The notes beneath the pieces are model-generated. The model worked only from the letters and a program-made list of their open reading frames with translations, searched no databases and had not been told where the DNA came from. A program made the translations under genes and the position numbers. From Petrolisthes cinctipes (Eukaryota; Arthropoda; Malacostraca; Decapoda; Porcellanidae): 64,000 nucleotides of DNA. Positions 12,441-23,461 of the stretch are shown here, piece after piece (position 1 is the first letter of the stretch; every line of letters starts with the position of its first letter). The stretch lies in the NCBI GenBank assembly GCA_033782935.1, contig JAWQEG010001395.1, positions 1,857,001-1,921,000 of the forward strand. The letters are read 5' to 3'.

Positions 12441-12966
12441 TGTTACCCTACAAGTGGGGTAATTATGGTGTTTAGGTGGCTATATTTAATTTACTGTTTG
12501 TGAGTTGGTGTATAAAGGCCAGTAAATGGTGAAAGAGGAGATAGTACAATTTACGATAACCACAGGATGAGAACATAGTGGACAGACTGGGCCAGCAGAG
12601 AAGGGCGCGGGTCATGTCCTGTGGTGGCAGTTGTGAAGGGGGACCGGTCTACTGCTATAGCCGAGGTCTACAAGATTGTCCTTGTGTACTGCTATAGCCG
12701 AGGTCTACAAGATTGTCCTTGTGTACTGAGTACTATGGCTGAGGTCTACAAGAGTGTCCTTGTGTGGTACTATAGCTGTAATTTATTCAATGATAATCGC
12801 TTATGAGTTATTTATGTCAGTTATTATGATGTCAGTGTTTATTAAAGTACATATCTTTCCCTTTTGTTTACTTCGCCACCCATCTTACAGTGTTAGCCCC
12901 ACCACATATCGTTTTTAATAATTGTATTAACTGGGAAGTGAGCACGTAAGATCAGAAGTCCCTACA
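12441..12966 (+). mobile_element. Candidate 5' LTR of Gypsy element 1
   Basis: The right boundary is well supported, because a primer-binding site follows 4 nt after a terminal CCCTACA. The left boundary at TGTTACCC (12441) is inferred from the usual TG...CA form and from the TGTTAC start also seen at the other Gypsy LTR edges here. A TATAAA lies at 12511-12516. No second LTR was found, because the element is truncated downstream, so length (526 bp) is provisional. Confidence 0.55.
12650..12775 (+). repeat. 37 bp tandem repeat inside the LTR
   Basis: Three copies of a unit reading gctatagccgaggtctacaagattgtcc, the third diverged (gctgaggtctacaagagtgtcc). Such arrays inside the U3/R part of an LTR often modify promoter strength. 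That role is inference only. Confidence 0.8.
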
Positions 12967-12970
12967 ATTA

Positions 12971-12988
12971 TGGCGCCCGAACAGGGAC
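12971..12988 (+). other. Primer-binding site, tRNA-Lys type
   Basis: TGGCGCCCGAACAGGGAC is the classic 18 nt complement of the tRNA-Lys3 3' end. It lies 4 nt after the LTR edge, where reverse transcription of this Gypsy element would be primed. The same primer is used by many unrelated LTR elements, so it says nothing about relationship to lentiviruses. Confidence 0.88.
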
Positions 12989-13096
12989 CTGCCTTTTGTC
13001 TTGCCAGTGATGTGTGGTGGTGTTATGGCTGTTCGGTGTGGCGAAGATTAAGGAAAGGTGTTTTGTGCTATAATTTTGTATTTGAAACGCAAAAAA

Positions 13097-14212
13097 ATGA
13101 GTAGTTTGGCTGAAATAATTAAACTTGCGAACGAAATTGGGTTGGAAGGTCAAGAACTGAAAGAGTATATTCTAATGAAGGATAAGGAAGAGAGGGAAGA
13201 AAGAGTGAAAATGAGAGAACAAAGAAACCTTGAGATTGAAGCTGAGAAAGTGAAGCAAGAGGTGGAATTGAAACGGTTACAGTTGGAGGCACAGAAAACC
13301 GCTGCCGAAAATCGAAGTTTCAGTGATAATGCAATAGAAACGATATGTAAGCCGGCATTCCCTAAGTTACCAGTGTTTAATGAAAGTCAAGATAGTATTG
13401 ATGCCTACTTGTTAAGATTCGAAAGGCTAGTTACCAGTGCCAAGTGGTGTAAGGATGTTTGGGCAATTAGTCTGGCTTCATTACTTAAGGGTAAAGCTCT
13501 TGAAACCTACCAACACCTGTCACCTGCAGAGGCAAAAGATTATGACGAAGTGAAGGACGTGTTGCTAAAGTGTTTTCAGTGTACACTTGAGGGATATAGA
13601 CTGAAATTTCGTAACTGCAAATTTCTAAAGAACGAAACTGCTTCACAATTTGGTAATAGGCTTAAGAACTTTGTAACCAGGTGGATCAGTTTAGCTGGAT
13701 GTGAAGAAACATATGAAGATTTGTTGGATCTAATGTTAACTGAGCAGTTTATCAGTGCTTGTGATAAAAGTTTAGTGTTGTTTGTAAAGGAACATGATGT
13801 GAAAACATTCGAGCAAGTGGTTAAATTAGCAGACATGTATATGGAAGCCCATGGTTCGCAGATCAGAGGAAAGGTTTGTGAATCAAGAAAGGTGCATGTA
13901 AAAGAAAATCATGCCAGTCTCGAACTTGAATCTAAAGAAAATGACGCAAGACCAGGATCTCGTGTATGTTACGTCTGTGGCCGCTCTAATCACACAGCGA
14001 AAGACTGTTTCCATCGTTATGGTGCAAAGAAAAAAGACAGAAAGCCAGAATTAGCAAAGGCTGCTGTTGCTGCTAAGGAGAAATTGATTGTAGTAGAGGG
14101 TAGTGTTGAAGGGAAAAATGTTAATGTTCTGCGTGATCAAGGTTGTACCAACGTAATCGTAAGGAGTTCACTTGTACAGTCATGGTCAAATGTCCTGCAA
14201 CTTGGTGAATAA
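13097..14212 (+). CDS. gag: Gypsy element 1 Gag (SCAN-like capsid, zinc knuckle)
   Basis: Open frame from ATG at 13097 (an in-frame upstream ATG at 13058 is less likely, lying closer to the primer site). In order it shows an N-terminal charged coiled coil (about residues 25-75), a capsid region with the Gmr1/SCAN-type layout (GKALETY, EGYRLKFR, then LTEQFI and FEQVVKLADMY), a CCHC knuckle (CYVCGRSNHTAKDC, C-x2-C-x4-H-x4-C) and the start of the protease. There the catalytic triplet reads DQG rather than DTG, so the protease would be inactive. Gag packages element RNA in cytoplasmic particles. The frame ends early because of a frameshift. Coding similarity continues past the stop. Gag itself looks intact, but the element does not. 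Confidence 0.85.
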   Translation: MSSLAEIIKLANEIGLEGQELKEYILMKDKEEREERVKMREQRNLEIEAEKVKQEVELKRLQLEAQKTAAENRSFSDNAIETICKPAFPKLPVFNESQDSIDAYLLRFERLVTSAKWCKDVWAISLASLLKGKALETYQHLSPAEAKDYDEVKDVLLKCFQCTLEGYRLKFRNCKFLKNETASQFGNRLKNFVTRWISLAGCEETYEDLLDLMLTEQFISACDKSLVLFVKEHDVKTFEQVVKLADMYMEAHGSQIRGKVCESRKVHVKENHASLELESKENDARPGSRVCYVCGRSNHTAKDCFHRYGAKKKDRKPELAKAAVAAKEKLIVVEGSVEGKNVNVLRDQGCTNVIVRSSLVQSWSNVLQLGE

Positions 14213-14433
14213 AAGCGAGCCATATGACTGAATCTTATGAACCAATATTGCAAAGACCAACAGCTATTGTTTCGGATCATTTTTCGAAGCCATCTCATTG
14301 GAAGGTGTTGCAGGACTTTTGACCGTGACTGTACCAAAGTCAAAGTTTACTGGCGGAGAGGTTCAGCTTACTATGGCTAATGGAATGGTTTTTAAATATC
14401 CTGAGGTAGAAATTTCTGTACAGACTCCCTAAT
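14213..14433 (+). pseudogene. Gypsy element 1 protease remnant
   Basis: After the Gag stop, another frame continues the typical post-active-site strand pattern of the protease (GLLTVTVPKSKFTGGEV, then YPEVEISV). Similarity ends near 14433, so the element is truncated within pol. No reverse transcriptase, integrase or 3' LTR of this element is present. Confidence 0.65.
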
Positions 14434-14739
14434 ATTCGTGAGAGTGGCCTTATAACGCATTTATAACGGAAATGCTACTAAGAAATATTGTAGTACAAGT
14501 TGAAATAGAGCACATTGTAATAAGGAACGTGTGAAAAAACAAATTTACGAAATTTTGGGACTCTGAAAAATACGACACCCACTACTCGTATAAGAGATAA
14601 TTAGTGTTATAACGCATTTGCGAGGCAAATGGTATATATAACAGTTGTTTGTAATAGTGAAATATAAACACTGGTAATAGTAAAAATTTTGAAATCGAGT
14701 TGTTGCAACTTGTAAAAATATTCTTTTACTTTATTCAAT
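14434..14739. other. No gene seen
   Basis: AT-rich sequence between two truncated retroelements. The phrase ttataacgcattt occurs at 14449 and 14612, suggesting a degenerate repeat. Nothing else was recognised. Confidence 0.5.
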
Positions 14740-15735
14740 ATGAGTCTCTCAGAAGGTAATTTGTCAACAGCCTGGAGAGGTAGTATCATTATCCCCACCC
14801 CTAAACCGCACTCTACTGACTTCCGTCCTATATCTTCCACTTCCTGTGTGTGTAAAATGATGGAGAGGATCTTACTTACTCGTCTCCGTCACCTCACTGA
14901 AGATCAGCTGCCTCCTAATCTCTTTGGGTTTCTCCCAGGTCGTAGCTCACACTACTGTTTTGCTGAACTTTTCTCCCACTTGAAGTCATCTTCATGTAGG
15001 CCTACAGCTTTCATTGATCTTAAAGCAGCCTTTGATGTGGCCAACCGAGAAAAAATAGTGGTTGAACTTGCATCATTAGGAGTCTCGAGACTATTGTTTC
15101 AGTGGACTGAGAGCTACCTCTCTGGTAGACACTCTCGTGTTTTATTTTGTGGAGCTGTCAGTGACCATCTACCATTTAACTTCGGTAGGCTACTCCACAA
15201 AACGGAGTACTTAGTCCATTTCTCTTCAAGATTCTCAAGCACAGTCCTTTTCACCTTTTTGGGTCCCTTCTCACCTTCGTCTCTCATAGTCAGCTATGCT
15301 AATGATATTTGAATCAGCGCTCACAATCCTATCACACTCCAACATCTTCGTAACTTTGCTGGTGTCGCCACATCCTGTGGACTCATCATAACACTGCCAT
15401 AACTAAGCTTCTTGCTCACTCTCCCTCAACCAAACTTGCATGTAAGACCCTAACCCTGCTTGGCAACAAACTCTGTTGTCTAGGATTACACTTACCTCGG
15501 AATTCCTATCTCCTCACTCAGTAACCCCTCCGTATACATTTACCAGCTACGTGATGGGTTGCGAGCTAGACTTCACCCCCTCAACTGCATTATATCAGGT
15601 CCAAGAGGCGTCACTGTTTCATTGCTCGATTATTTCATATAATGGATGTACGATATCTTTTTGTTTATCATGCACTTCATTTGTCTCTCCTTCCTTCAAC
15701 CTTACTCAAACCTCTTGACAAAACTCAAAATGAAG
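14740..15735 (+). pseudogene. LINE reverse transcriptase fragment (I/Jockey-like)
   Basis: The first ~190 codons are open and show reverse-transcriptase finger and palm motifs: FRPISSTSCVCKMMERILLTRL, FGFLPGRSSH, then motif A as AFIDLKAAFD. The catalytic YADD box is degraded to YANDI (one D to N) just before a stop at 15312. Downstream, broken frames continue the thumb (YTYLGIPISS) to about 15735 (NEAMRIV). The 5' endonuclease is absent and motif B is unreadable. It is dead and 5' truncated. The 21.6-22.9 kb LINE 3' fragment could be the same family. Confidence 0.8.
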
Positions 15736-15745
15736 CTATGCGTAT

Positions 15746-17400
15746 TGTAACACCCTTTTTTATATGTATAGTTAGTTAGGATATTTACGGGTATTAAATA
15801 TTTATATGTATTAGAATAGGCTTTTAGTGTAAGATTGTAGGGAGTAGCCAGGCTGAGATTATCACTGACGAATAATCTCGGTGGTGGGCTTCTTCAACAC
15901 AAAATACTAATATGAGAAAAAGTACAAATAATGTTTATAGATAGAGGTTGTAGATGAATATTGGAAATAATTATTATAGTTAGGTAAATAGGTTAAAGAG
16001 AGGAATAATTGAAACTTAGGTAGATTGATATGGATAGAGAAATACGTGGTGATTTAAGAGGTGAATGTAAAATAATTTATTGGAGACAGGGAATAACCTG
16101 CATTTATAATTATAATGTATAATTACGAAGCTAACATTCCTATACTGTTACCTGCATTTAATTGTAACTTACTTAGAAAATTAATTAGATTAGTTAGGAA
16201 CTGAAGTCGGGACAGTACATTTTCTTGTTGGCGGAACAATACATGCCTTGAATATGTAAATTACAGTAATATAAAACTTTAAACAAGGGAGAAGGCAATG
16301 TATTTGAGCTCAATAATAAGTTTAAATCATGTTGTGTAACTATATACACCAGTAAGGGTAGAACTGATGGATTTGTCAGAAATTGAGATAAGTTGGTCAC
16401 TACTTTGCTTGGGGAAGTGAGAGTGGAAGAGGTGAGAACGTGGTACCACACCTTGCTTCTTCCTCATTCTGATCTCGTCTGCTGGGGTGACAGGTAAGAG
16501 CTCAAACTCGCTCTCATCATAAATATTGTATTGTGAATATAGTGTGGTGAATCTATTAGTCCCGTGATAGGATATAACTAACTAAAGAATATTGTGTGTT
16601 CACATTAATTAATTGTTCACATTATAATTATTGTATGTGTTTTTTCTCATGCTCATTCTGATCTCGTCTGCTGGGGTGACATACATTATAGCATTCTCCC
16701 TTGGTGTAAAGTGACCCCCGTGGTACCCCAGAAAATTCAGAACATTTGCTGGCAATTTCATCTTTTCATTATTATAGTATTGAGATTAGGATGTGATTTT
16801 TTTTTTATTGTATTAACTATATTTCGGCCTTGTTGTGAAAAATGTATTATTAGGAATTATTTGAGATATTGTGGGAGGGGGGACACTTCATGTAATATTT
16901 TTTTATATGTACTTAGCTCTGTCAACTGGCGAGACGAGGAATGGTTCCGATCCTAGTTGACAGAAAAGGGAGTAGGAACTGTATTAAGGGAGGGGATATT
17001 TAATAGTAATAATTGTTTATTTTTGGATTTATATGGGTTAGCTCTGTCAACTGGCGAGACGAGGAATGGTTCCGGTCCTAGTTGACAGAACGGGGAGTAG
17101 GAAATATTAGCAAGGGAGGGGGGAACAGAAATTATCTTTGTATTGTTTTGTATTCGTATAATAGGTTGATAAAAATAAACGGGTTTTTAATTGTCTGAGT
17201 ATTTTCGTCACAGATATAACAAATAGACAGTGTTCCTTTATAGATAGTAGTAGATTATTAATTCCAATCACTGATCGTACCCCCGTTAGAACTGTAGTCT
17301 GGGTTGCTTACTCGCGAGCCTTCTTAAAGTAACGTTACACGTTACGCTACCCTTCCGGTGTGTGCTCACTTGGTTCCTTGGATCGACTTTGGTCTGGTGG
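15746..17400 (+). other. LTR-like block of uncertain nature
   Basis: LINE similarity stops abruptly at TGTAACACCC (15746). About 1.65 kb later the sequence TGGTGGTGGCAGCG (about 17396) resembles a retrotransposon primer-binding site. Between them there is no coding sequence, but there are tandem duplications. This fits a long or solo LTR plus leader inserted into the LINE. No matching second LTR or clear TG...CA pair was found, so this is a suggestion only. Confidence 0.3.
16913..17122 (+). repeat. Tandem duplication with internal hairpin
   Basis: Two copies, 126 bp apart (16914 and 17040), of a segment starting ttagctctgtcaactggcgagacgaggaatgg and ending ggagtagga. Within each, ctgtcaact pairs with agttgacag, so each copy can fold. 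A second pair, tcattctgatctcgtctgctggggtgaca, lies at 16465 and 16651. Confidence 0.85.
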
Positions 17401-17424
17401 TGGCAGCGTTTACCCAGTACTGGA

Positions 17425-18460
17425 GAGGAGCTGGACTTGTCCTTTGTATGATTTATTTTTGGTATTCGCAAGGCAAGTCCTGTTCCTCATCGGTATCTTG
17501 TTTTTTTTTCCAGACCAAGTTGATACAGCTATAGGATAGAGTTGTAGCATACACTGGTTATTTTTTTTGTTTTGTTGAATGCAGTGGGTTTTTGTTTCCC
17601 TCCAAGAGTAAAGTAAGGGGACAAAAATACAAGTTTTTACAGTATCAAATTACACTGCCCCAGATCAACTCGAATAGTCAGCATGCTTACTGAACTCAAC
17701 CTCTCGCCTGTTATTAACAGAATATAATATGTTTGGTGTCTGTTTTGGCACAAAATGTCTGCAAACTTCTCCCTCACCCACTGCCAATTTTACCCCACTT
17801 TTTGTTATGGTTATAACAGCAAAGAAGCCCTTGCGTTACTACCCGGGGTGAACAGACTCTAGAATACACGGTAACAATTTATTGGTAAGTACAGGGTAAT
17901 ACACACAATTAAATATAGAAGGCCAGCCTGCCGTATGGCGTCGTTAGAGGGCCTTAGTTGCTGCAGGAGGCCACACGGTGGGAAACTTGATGCAGGAAGT
18001 GGCAGGTACGACGGCAGGGGCAGGTGTTCCTTGGTCCAGAGCTAGTGTGAAAGTATCTGTACAATGGCGTAGCAGCCCCTTTTATTCAGTTGGGCTAAGA
18101 TCCCGGATGTGTGTGGGGGCGGCGTCATCACATGATCGTATGACCCCTGGTGCAGTCTGGGAGCAGATATTCAAACTGCTGCTCCAGGGATGACTAATGC
18201 AGGAACAAGGAGCGGTATATCTGGCGCCAGGTGTACACAGGAGGGGATTTAGATGCGTCTGGGAACGGATTAGTACATCTGCCCCACGGTCTATATAGTA
18301 AGGTCGGCCAGACACCTGAACACACTTCGCGCAGGCTGGCTGCCTGGGCCCCTCTGCCCACTGACTGTCAGGGTTCAGAGATACCCAGACCTCATTCACT
18401 CACAACCATGGCTAGGGTAAAGAGCTCTCCCGTGCATTCAATCACGCGCACCCTGGGCTC

Positions 18461-18499
<39 letters not shown>

Positions 18500-18660
18500 G
18501 CCAAGCTAGACCGTTCTCTCTCTTTCACTGTCATTTTTTATATCTAATGTATCTAATTATAGGCGAAAATAAAACTCATGCTAAGCTATATTTATGAGTG
18601 TTTACTGAAATATATTATAATAGTTATACATTGGGTACATAAAACGTCTCATTTTAAGTG
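17425..18660. other. No gene seen; (CT)n at 18466-18498
   Basis: Unique sequence, moderately GC-rich at 17930-18430, ending in a CT tract. Short frames on both strands overlap each other and show no domain. I cannot assign a function. Confidence 0.5.
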
Positions 18661-19158
18661 TTACTTTGTCATTTTCATCATTTTTCTCTTTTCACTTCTG
18701 CAAGCTTTGTTTTTCTTCTTATCAATAAGTATACATCGGTTTAATGCCCTCATTCTGAAATACACAGATATCTTAGCAAAAAAATGGACCACGTCACTGG
18801 GAAGTGTGACAACACATTCTAACTCAGTGGCAATTGTTTTAATACAGTTCTTCCCTTCCTTCAAAGTTGTTCCATGAACGGCCATAAAAACTTCCCTCAT
18901 ACGTGTAAGCTGAGTCATAAACGACTCAGAAGGTAGATACAGGTCCCCTCTTGATATTATGTCAGTCCATGATGAGGTACCGGTACATTCAGAAGCTTTA
19001 TGACCTAATTGGGGATATCTGTTTACAAATTTCCTTACAATATATCCACCGATATATCTCAGGGATTCCTCCTCTATTACAGACTCTATAGTGATACCCA
19101 CAGACAAGGAATCTCTTTCATTAACATTTTCATCCGAAACATATTCATTTTCCTCTAT
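18661..19158 (-). pseudogene. P-element/THAP transposase C-terminal fragment
   Basis: The minus-strand frame is open from about 19158, where a tatatatatag could serve as a splice acceptor, to 18661. It begins acidic, then carries the C-terminal signature of P-element and THAP9-type transposases: EEESLRYIGGYIVRKF, YPQLGHK, WTDIISRGDLYLPS and VVHFFAKISVYFRMRALN, followed by a basic tail. No ATG near the start, so it is an exon or a broken piece. It lies head to head with the THAP exon at 19344, and supplies the region missing from the plus-strand transposase. That suggests rearrangement of one element or two adjacent remnants. Confidence 0.75.
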
Positions 19159-19343
19159 ATATATAGACCGTGATCTGCCCAGGACCCACTAAGACAGGTC
19201 AGCCGGCTGGCAGTGTGGTCGCGAGGCGGGAAGGACTAGTGACGTCAGCTGGCCCACTCTGATCACTTCTCCCAGCCATGAATCCCAGTCTGACCCAGAT
19301 CAGCGTTGTGTTTACACCTCCTAAACTGTTCATTGCTGGAGAT

Positions 19344-19626
19344 ATGCCAGGCAATTGTGCCGTATATGGATGTTATAACACACAGAAGAAAACAGCAGGA
19401 GTATGCTATTTTCGTTTTCCGAAGGAAAAAGAAATCAGGCAGAGATGGATTCATTCTTGTTGTCGCAGTGATAATGTTAATGCTGACAATGCAAGAGTAT
19501 GTTCAGTGCATTTTGCCGATTGCGACTACGAAGATGATATGAAATCTCGACTCCTTGGAATTGCTACTTCAACTAAACAAAGAACATTAAAGAACGATGC
19601 AATTCCATCTCTCCTTTTGCCTCAAG
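19344..19626 (+). CDS. P-element transposase exon 1 (THAP zinc finger)
   Basis: ATG at 19344 opens a THAP domain: C5-x4-C10, FPK at 26-28, W35, C53-x2-H56 followed by F, and the closing IPSLLLP box near residue 90. THAP domains bind the element's own DNA ends. The exon ends CAAG at 19626 before a consensus donor, GTAATT. The one leftover base joins 20389 and gives an in-frame continuation. A further in-frame ATG at 19278 could extend the N-terminus by 22 residues, but family members start just before the first cysteine. Confidence 0.85.
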
Positions 19627-20050
19627 GTAATTATTATAATGTTTGCTGAGCGTGTGTATGGATAAATGAATGAATGAGTGTGTGTTTGTGTGTAAATTAG
19701 TGGTATGTGAAGGTGTGTATGCTATGAGAGTGTAGAGTGTAAAAATGATGAAATATCATCTCTCCTTTTGCTTCAAGGTATATGTTTGTTGAGTGCGTGT
19801 ATGGATAAATGTGTGTGTGTGTGTAAATTAGTGATATATGAAGGTGTATGTGACATGCGAGTGTAGAGTGTAAAGAACGATGCAATTCCATCTCTCTTTT
19901 GCCAAGGTAATTATTATATGTTTGTTGAGTGTGTGTATTAATAGATGAATGGCATGCAAATGTAGAGTGTAAAAAATGATGCAATTCCACCTCTCCTTTT
20001 GCTTCAAGGTAAATATTACATGTTTGTTGAGTGTGTGTATGGGTAAATGA

Positions 20051-20080
<30 letters not shown>
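19590..20080 (+). repeat. Tandem duplication of the exon end and 5' splice site
   Basis: Four imperfect units beginning near 19590, 19741, 19873 and 19971. Each contains the end of exon 1 (gatgcaattccatctctccttttgcttcaag) and the donor plus intron start (gtaattattatatgtttgttgagtg). Each therefore carries a plausible 5' splice site, and the array ends in a GT microsatellite (about 20054-20081). Only the first is joined to the THAP exon. Confidence 0.85.
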
Positions 20081-20083
<3 letters not shown>

Positions 20084-20388
20084 GGCTGGCGGGTTGTGGG
20101 AGTTGCAAAACACAACACACCTCACCTCACCTCACCCCACCCCAAGGGTACTTGACCACCACACCTTATTGTAAGACCATACAGCTGCCTTCCCATCTTC
20201 ATCATCTGCATTTATAGTGTTTTAAGAGTCGGCACTTTTTAACAGTGCTTAAAGATGTGTGGGCAGGCCTCAACACAGGAATAGATGTGAGGATAAGTCA
20301 CAAGGTTATGAGTAGGAGAATATTAAGTTGTACACTGTGTGCAGTTGGCGTTGTACAGTTTCATTTTTTTTTTCTGTATAAATCTTAG

Positions 20389-21645
20389 GCACTACTGATG
20401 AAGCTGCCGGATCGACTGAGAGACTGCAAAGGGCCAAGAACCGTGGAATTAAGAGAACCATAGAAGATATGATGTCCAACACTGGTTCCGGGATATCTGG
20501 TAGCAGTAATAAATGCAGTGTCATTGAGAAAGATGATGTGCAGTCTTGTGATGAAAGTGTGTCAAATCAACCTAGTGAAACTGATAAGACCATCAGTCCT
20601 CTTAGTGAAGAGCAGCAGCTGAAAATTAACTATTTAGAGGAGGAAAATGAAATACTAAAAAAAGAGAATCAATAATTAAAGTCAAAAGTTAATGATCTTT
20701 TGACAAATCGTAGTCAAATGTATTCCTATTCTGAACTTGAGAATCTCCTAACTCCTGTTTTCAGTAAGACACAACTCGATGCTCTATTAAACAAAAAGAA
20801 GATAAAGCGCTGGCCAGATGAAGATGTATCAGCAGCTTTTACTCTAAGAAGCTTTAGTCCCAAGTGTTATGAGTATCTGAGAAAAAAAAGGGGATTTCCA
20901 TTGCCTTGTAAAACTACCCTAAATGACCGAGCAAAGAATTTTTCATGTGAACCTGGCATACTGAATTCTGTTTTGTCCATTATGATGATGAACTCTGATA
21001 GTTTCACTCAGCTTGAAAGGTTAGCTGTTATATCATTAGACGAAATGTCTATAAGCAGTGAGTGGTGTTATGATAAAGGCAAAGATACCCTTTATAAACC
21101 CCATGATAAGGTACAGGTTGTGATGCTTAGTGGACTGGTGGGAAAGTGGAAGCAACCAATTTTCTATGATTTTGATGTTGGAGATTTGTATGGAATCTTA
21201 ATGACTTTAATAGAAGAGGTGGAACATGCAGGTTACCCTGTTGTAGCTGTAGTTCATGATTTAGGCCCAGGTAATGTGAAGATGTGGAAGCAATTAGGGA
21301 TTGCTCCTGTGGAAACAAAGAAAATTTCATTTAAGAACCCTGTGGCTGATCGGGAGATATACGTTTTTGCTGATGTCCCACATTTAATCAAACTGATAAG
21401 GAATAACTTTGTTGATTCTGGATTTTATCTGAAGGATCAGAGTTTCATATCGAGTTCTTGTATTAGGGAAATGCTAAAAGCAACAAAGACGGAATATGGC
21501 TTGGCATATAAATTAAGTGACATGCATTTGGAGGTATCAAACAATCAGAGACAACGAGTCAAATATGCAACCCAACTTTTGTCAAGTACATGTTCTAAAT
21601 CAATTAGATACCTTGGAGAAAAGGGACTGCTGGCAAGTCCTGCAT
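20389..21645 (+). pseudogene. P-element transposase exon 2 (catalytic), one nonsense codon
   Basis: Starts after an acceptor, tttctgtataaatcttag (ends 20388), in frame with the THAP exon. A leucine-rich coiled coil (EEQQLKINYLEEENEILKKEN) follows and is cut by a single in-frame TAA (20673-20675). The frame then runs on unbroken to about 21645 with the P-type catalytic domain: LDEMSIS (Asp at about 21039), HDLGPGN (about 21258) and FADVPHLIKLIRNN (about 21372). After GEKGLLAS the sequence switches to unrelated, probably LINE, sequence, so the C-terminal catalytic Glu is missing. The protein would cut and paste the element in the nucleus. This copy cannot. Confidence 0.87.
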
Positions 21646-22900
21646 CTGCCGATCCTCGGGATGACTCAGGCAGAAGGGGCTGGGGTAACAAAGGAGCGAA
21701 TATATGAGCGGCTATATATGGAGCCGCTACATGGTCATCTCTGACTACACTAAACTGGAGCAGGTCAAGCAAAACAACACCCTTGGCCTAGAATCTTGGC
21801 TTCACAGATTCCGTTCATTTTGCCCAGTTCTGCATTTAATTGATAGGGATCCTAGTGATATCCGTCATGACCAACTCACACCTACTCATTACCTTCAGTT
21901 TGGACTGGAGTCACCCAAACTATCACATACACACCTCTTAGTAAAAACAAGGACCGTCCGCCACTCCTTATACAATTTTTCATACTAGAAACACTCTCAG
22001 AAGCCTCCAACCAATTTCCTGCCCCTCCACTTCATGTTTACACTGATGGCTCCTTACTGGCAACTGTTAAAGCAGGGGCTGCCTGCATTGCATTCCCAAC
22101 ATCACATCGCCTTCCTGACTGGAGTAGCAGTACTCGGTTTGAACTGTCTGCCATAAATTCAGCTCTTGTCTACCTCAACACTGAAGGAATATCTGGTCTC
22201 ATTATTAGCGATTCATAGGCAGCCTTAGCCCTTATTCGTAGTCCTCCGTCCCACATCACCCCTCTCATCTCTTCCTTATAACACCATATCCATCTTGCCA
22301 TCACACTTGGCCTTTGTGTCTCTATCATCTGGATCCTTGCTCATGTAGGTCATGACCCACACGACCAGGTAGATAGACTTGCCAAAACTGCCTGCCACTG
22401 GTCCTAACCTACAGTACACCTCCCAATCTCCAAAAGTTTAGTGAGAAGAATTTTGCGTGATGAAAAACGAAAGGACTTGGAACTCCGTACTGACGTTGAA
22501 CAACATGACAGTTTCTCCATCCCTCACTAGGAATGGTACTGTGCAGTGGGACACCTGTATGGTAGGAGTCCCACCCTCATTCGCCGCTGTGATGTAGCCG
22601 TTGTTCTCATCCGTATGCTAGGCAGCCGACCGCAGACCAAACTATGTGCAAACTCTGTAAAGCTCCCAACTCTCGCACACTCAGACATTACCTCATGTAT
22701 TGACCACTTCAATTGACCACTTCAGACCCTCTCACTTAATTTATCGTAATATGTATGACTATTTAATTAACCAGCAAGATGTATTAGAAAATATTCTCAA
22801 TATATTTCCCAATTTTCTCAGCCCCTAGCAATATCAGTTTGTAATGTTCACAATTAACTTGTATGTTAGACTATCTTAAAGCCTGAGAAATATAATTCTC
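21646..22900 (+). pseudogene. LINE 3' fragment with RNase H
   Basis: Broken frames carry an RNase H domain: LHVYTDGSLL (first Asp), RFELSAINSALVYLN (Glu), LIISDS (Asp, followed by a stop at 22216) and ILAHVGHDPHDQVDRLAK (His and Asp). A distal CRLC-type segment follows (about 22590-22700). RNase H in a LINE points to the I group or relatives. The fragment follows the P-element catalytic exon directly, so it probably inserted there or was joined by deletion. The 3' end is near 22900 in ttattatttttattataag. Confidence 0.75.
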
Positions 22901-22998
22901 TCGGCTTTAGGATGACAATTATTGTATAATCTTTATTATTTTTATTATAAGATTTTTTTTTGGCAACATTATTACTCTCACTGCACTTTTCTTATATA

Positions 22999-23459
22999 CA
23001 GGGTGATTCAGCATCACATGTATTAAATTGAAAAATTATAAGCAAAATGTCTCTATGATGAGATGTGGAATTATACAGAGTTTAGCTGTTACAATGCATT
23101 TTATGATACTGTAAAAAGAAGGCGAAAAGTGAAGTGAAACCCAACTAGATTTGTACATACAGTATTTATTCATTGATCACTACAGTGTACTTATTTTTGC
23201 TACAATCGAAAGAATATGTTCAAAGTGGTGTTTGTTCATCTGCAACACACTCTATTCCTGTACTACAAACATCTGAAACATATCTTCAGAAATCTAGGTG
23301 AGTTTTCCTTCACCTTTTGCCTTCCTTTATACAGTATCATAATGTATTGTAACAGCTAAACTATGTATAATTCCACATTTCATCATACAGACATTTTTGC
23401 TTAGAATTATCCAAGTAGGTCATCATTCAATTTAATGCATGGAATGCTGAATCACCCTG
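22999..23459. mobile_element. Mariner-type MITE (TA-flanked)
   Basis: Ends are CAGGGTGATTCAGCAT and its complement, with TA at 22997-22998 and 23460-23461. Long inverted arms (about 160 bp) include tatacagtatcataa and tacagagtttagctgttacaatgcattt. CAGGGTG ends with a TA duplication are typical of mariner-like elements. 461 bp, no transposase. Confidence 0.88.
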
Positions 23460-23461
23460 TA

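Noticed and set aside
12971..12988. Lentivirus-like primer site as a sign of an integrated retrovirus
   Set aside because: Primer use evolves freely among LTR elements. The adjacent Gag is of Gypsy type and no envelope gene is present.
13576..13836. Minus-strand frame inside Gag
   Set aside because: It lies antisense to a clear Gag with zinc knuckle and has no domain of its own.
15746..17400. Definite solo LTR
   Set aside because: Abrupt end of LINE similarity and a primer-site-like sequence suggest one, but no paired TG...CA edges or target duplication were found, so it is listed only at low confidence.
18082..18399. Overlapping frames on both strands near 18.1-18.5 kb
   Set aside because: No domain, no splice signals of quality, and mutual overlap. 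Kept only as unassigned sequence.
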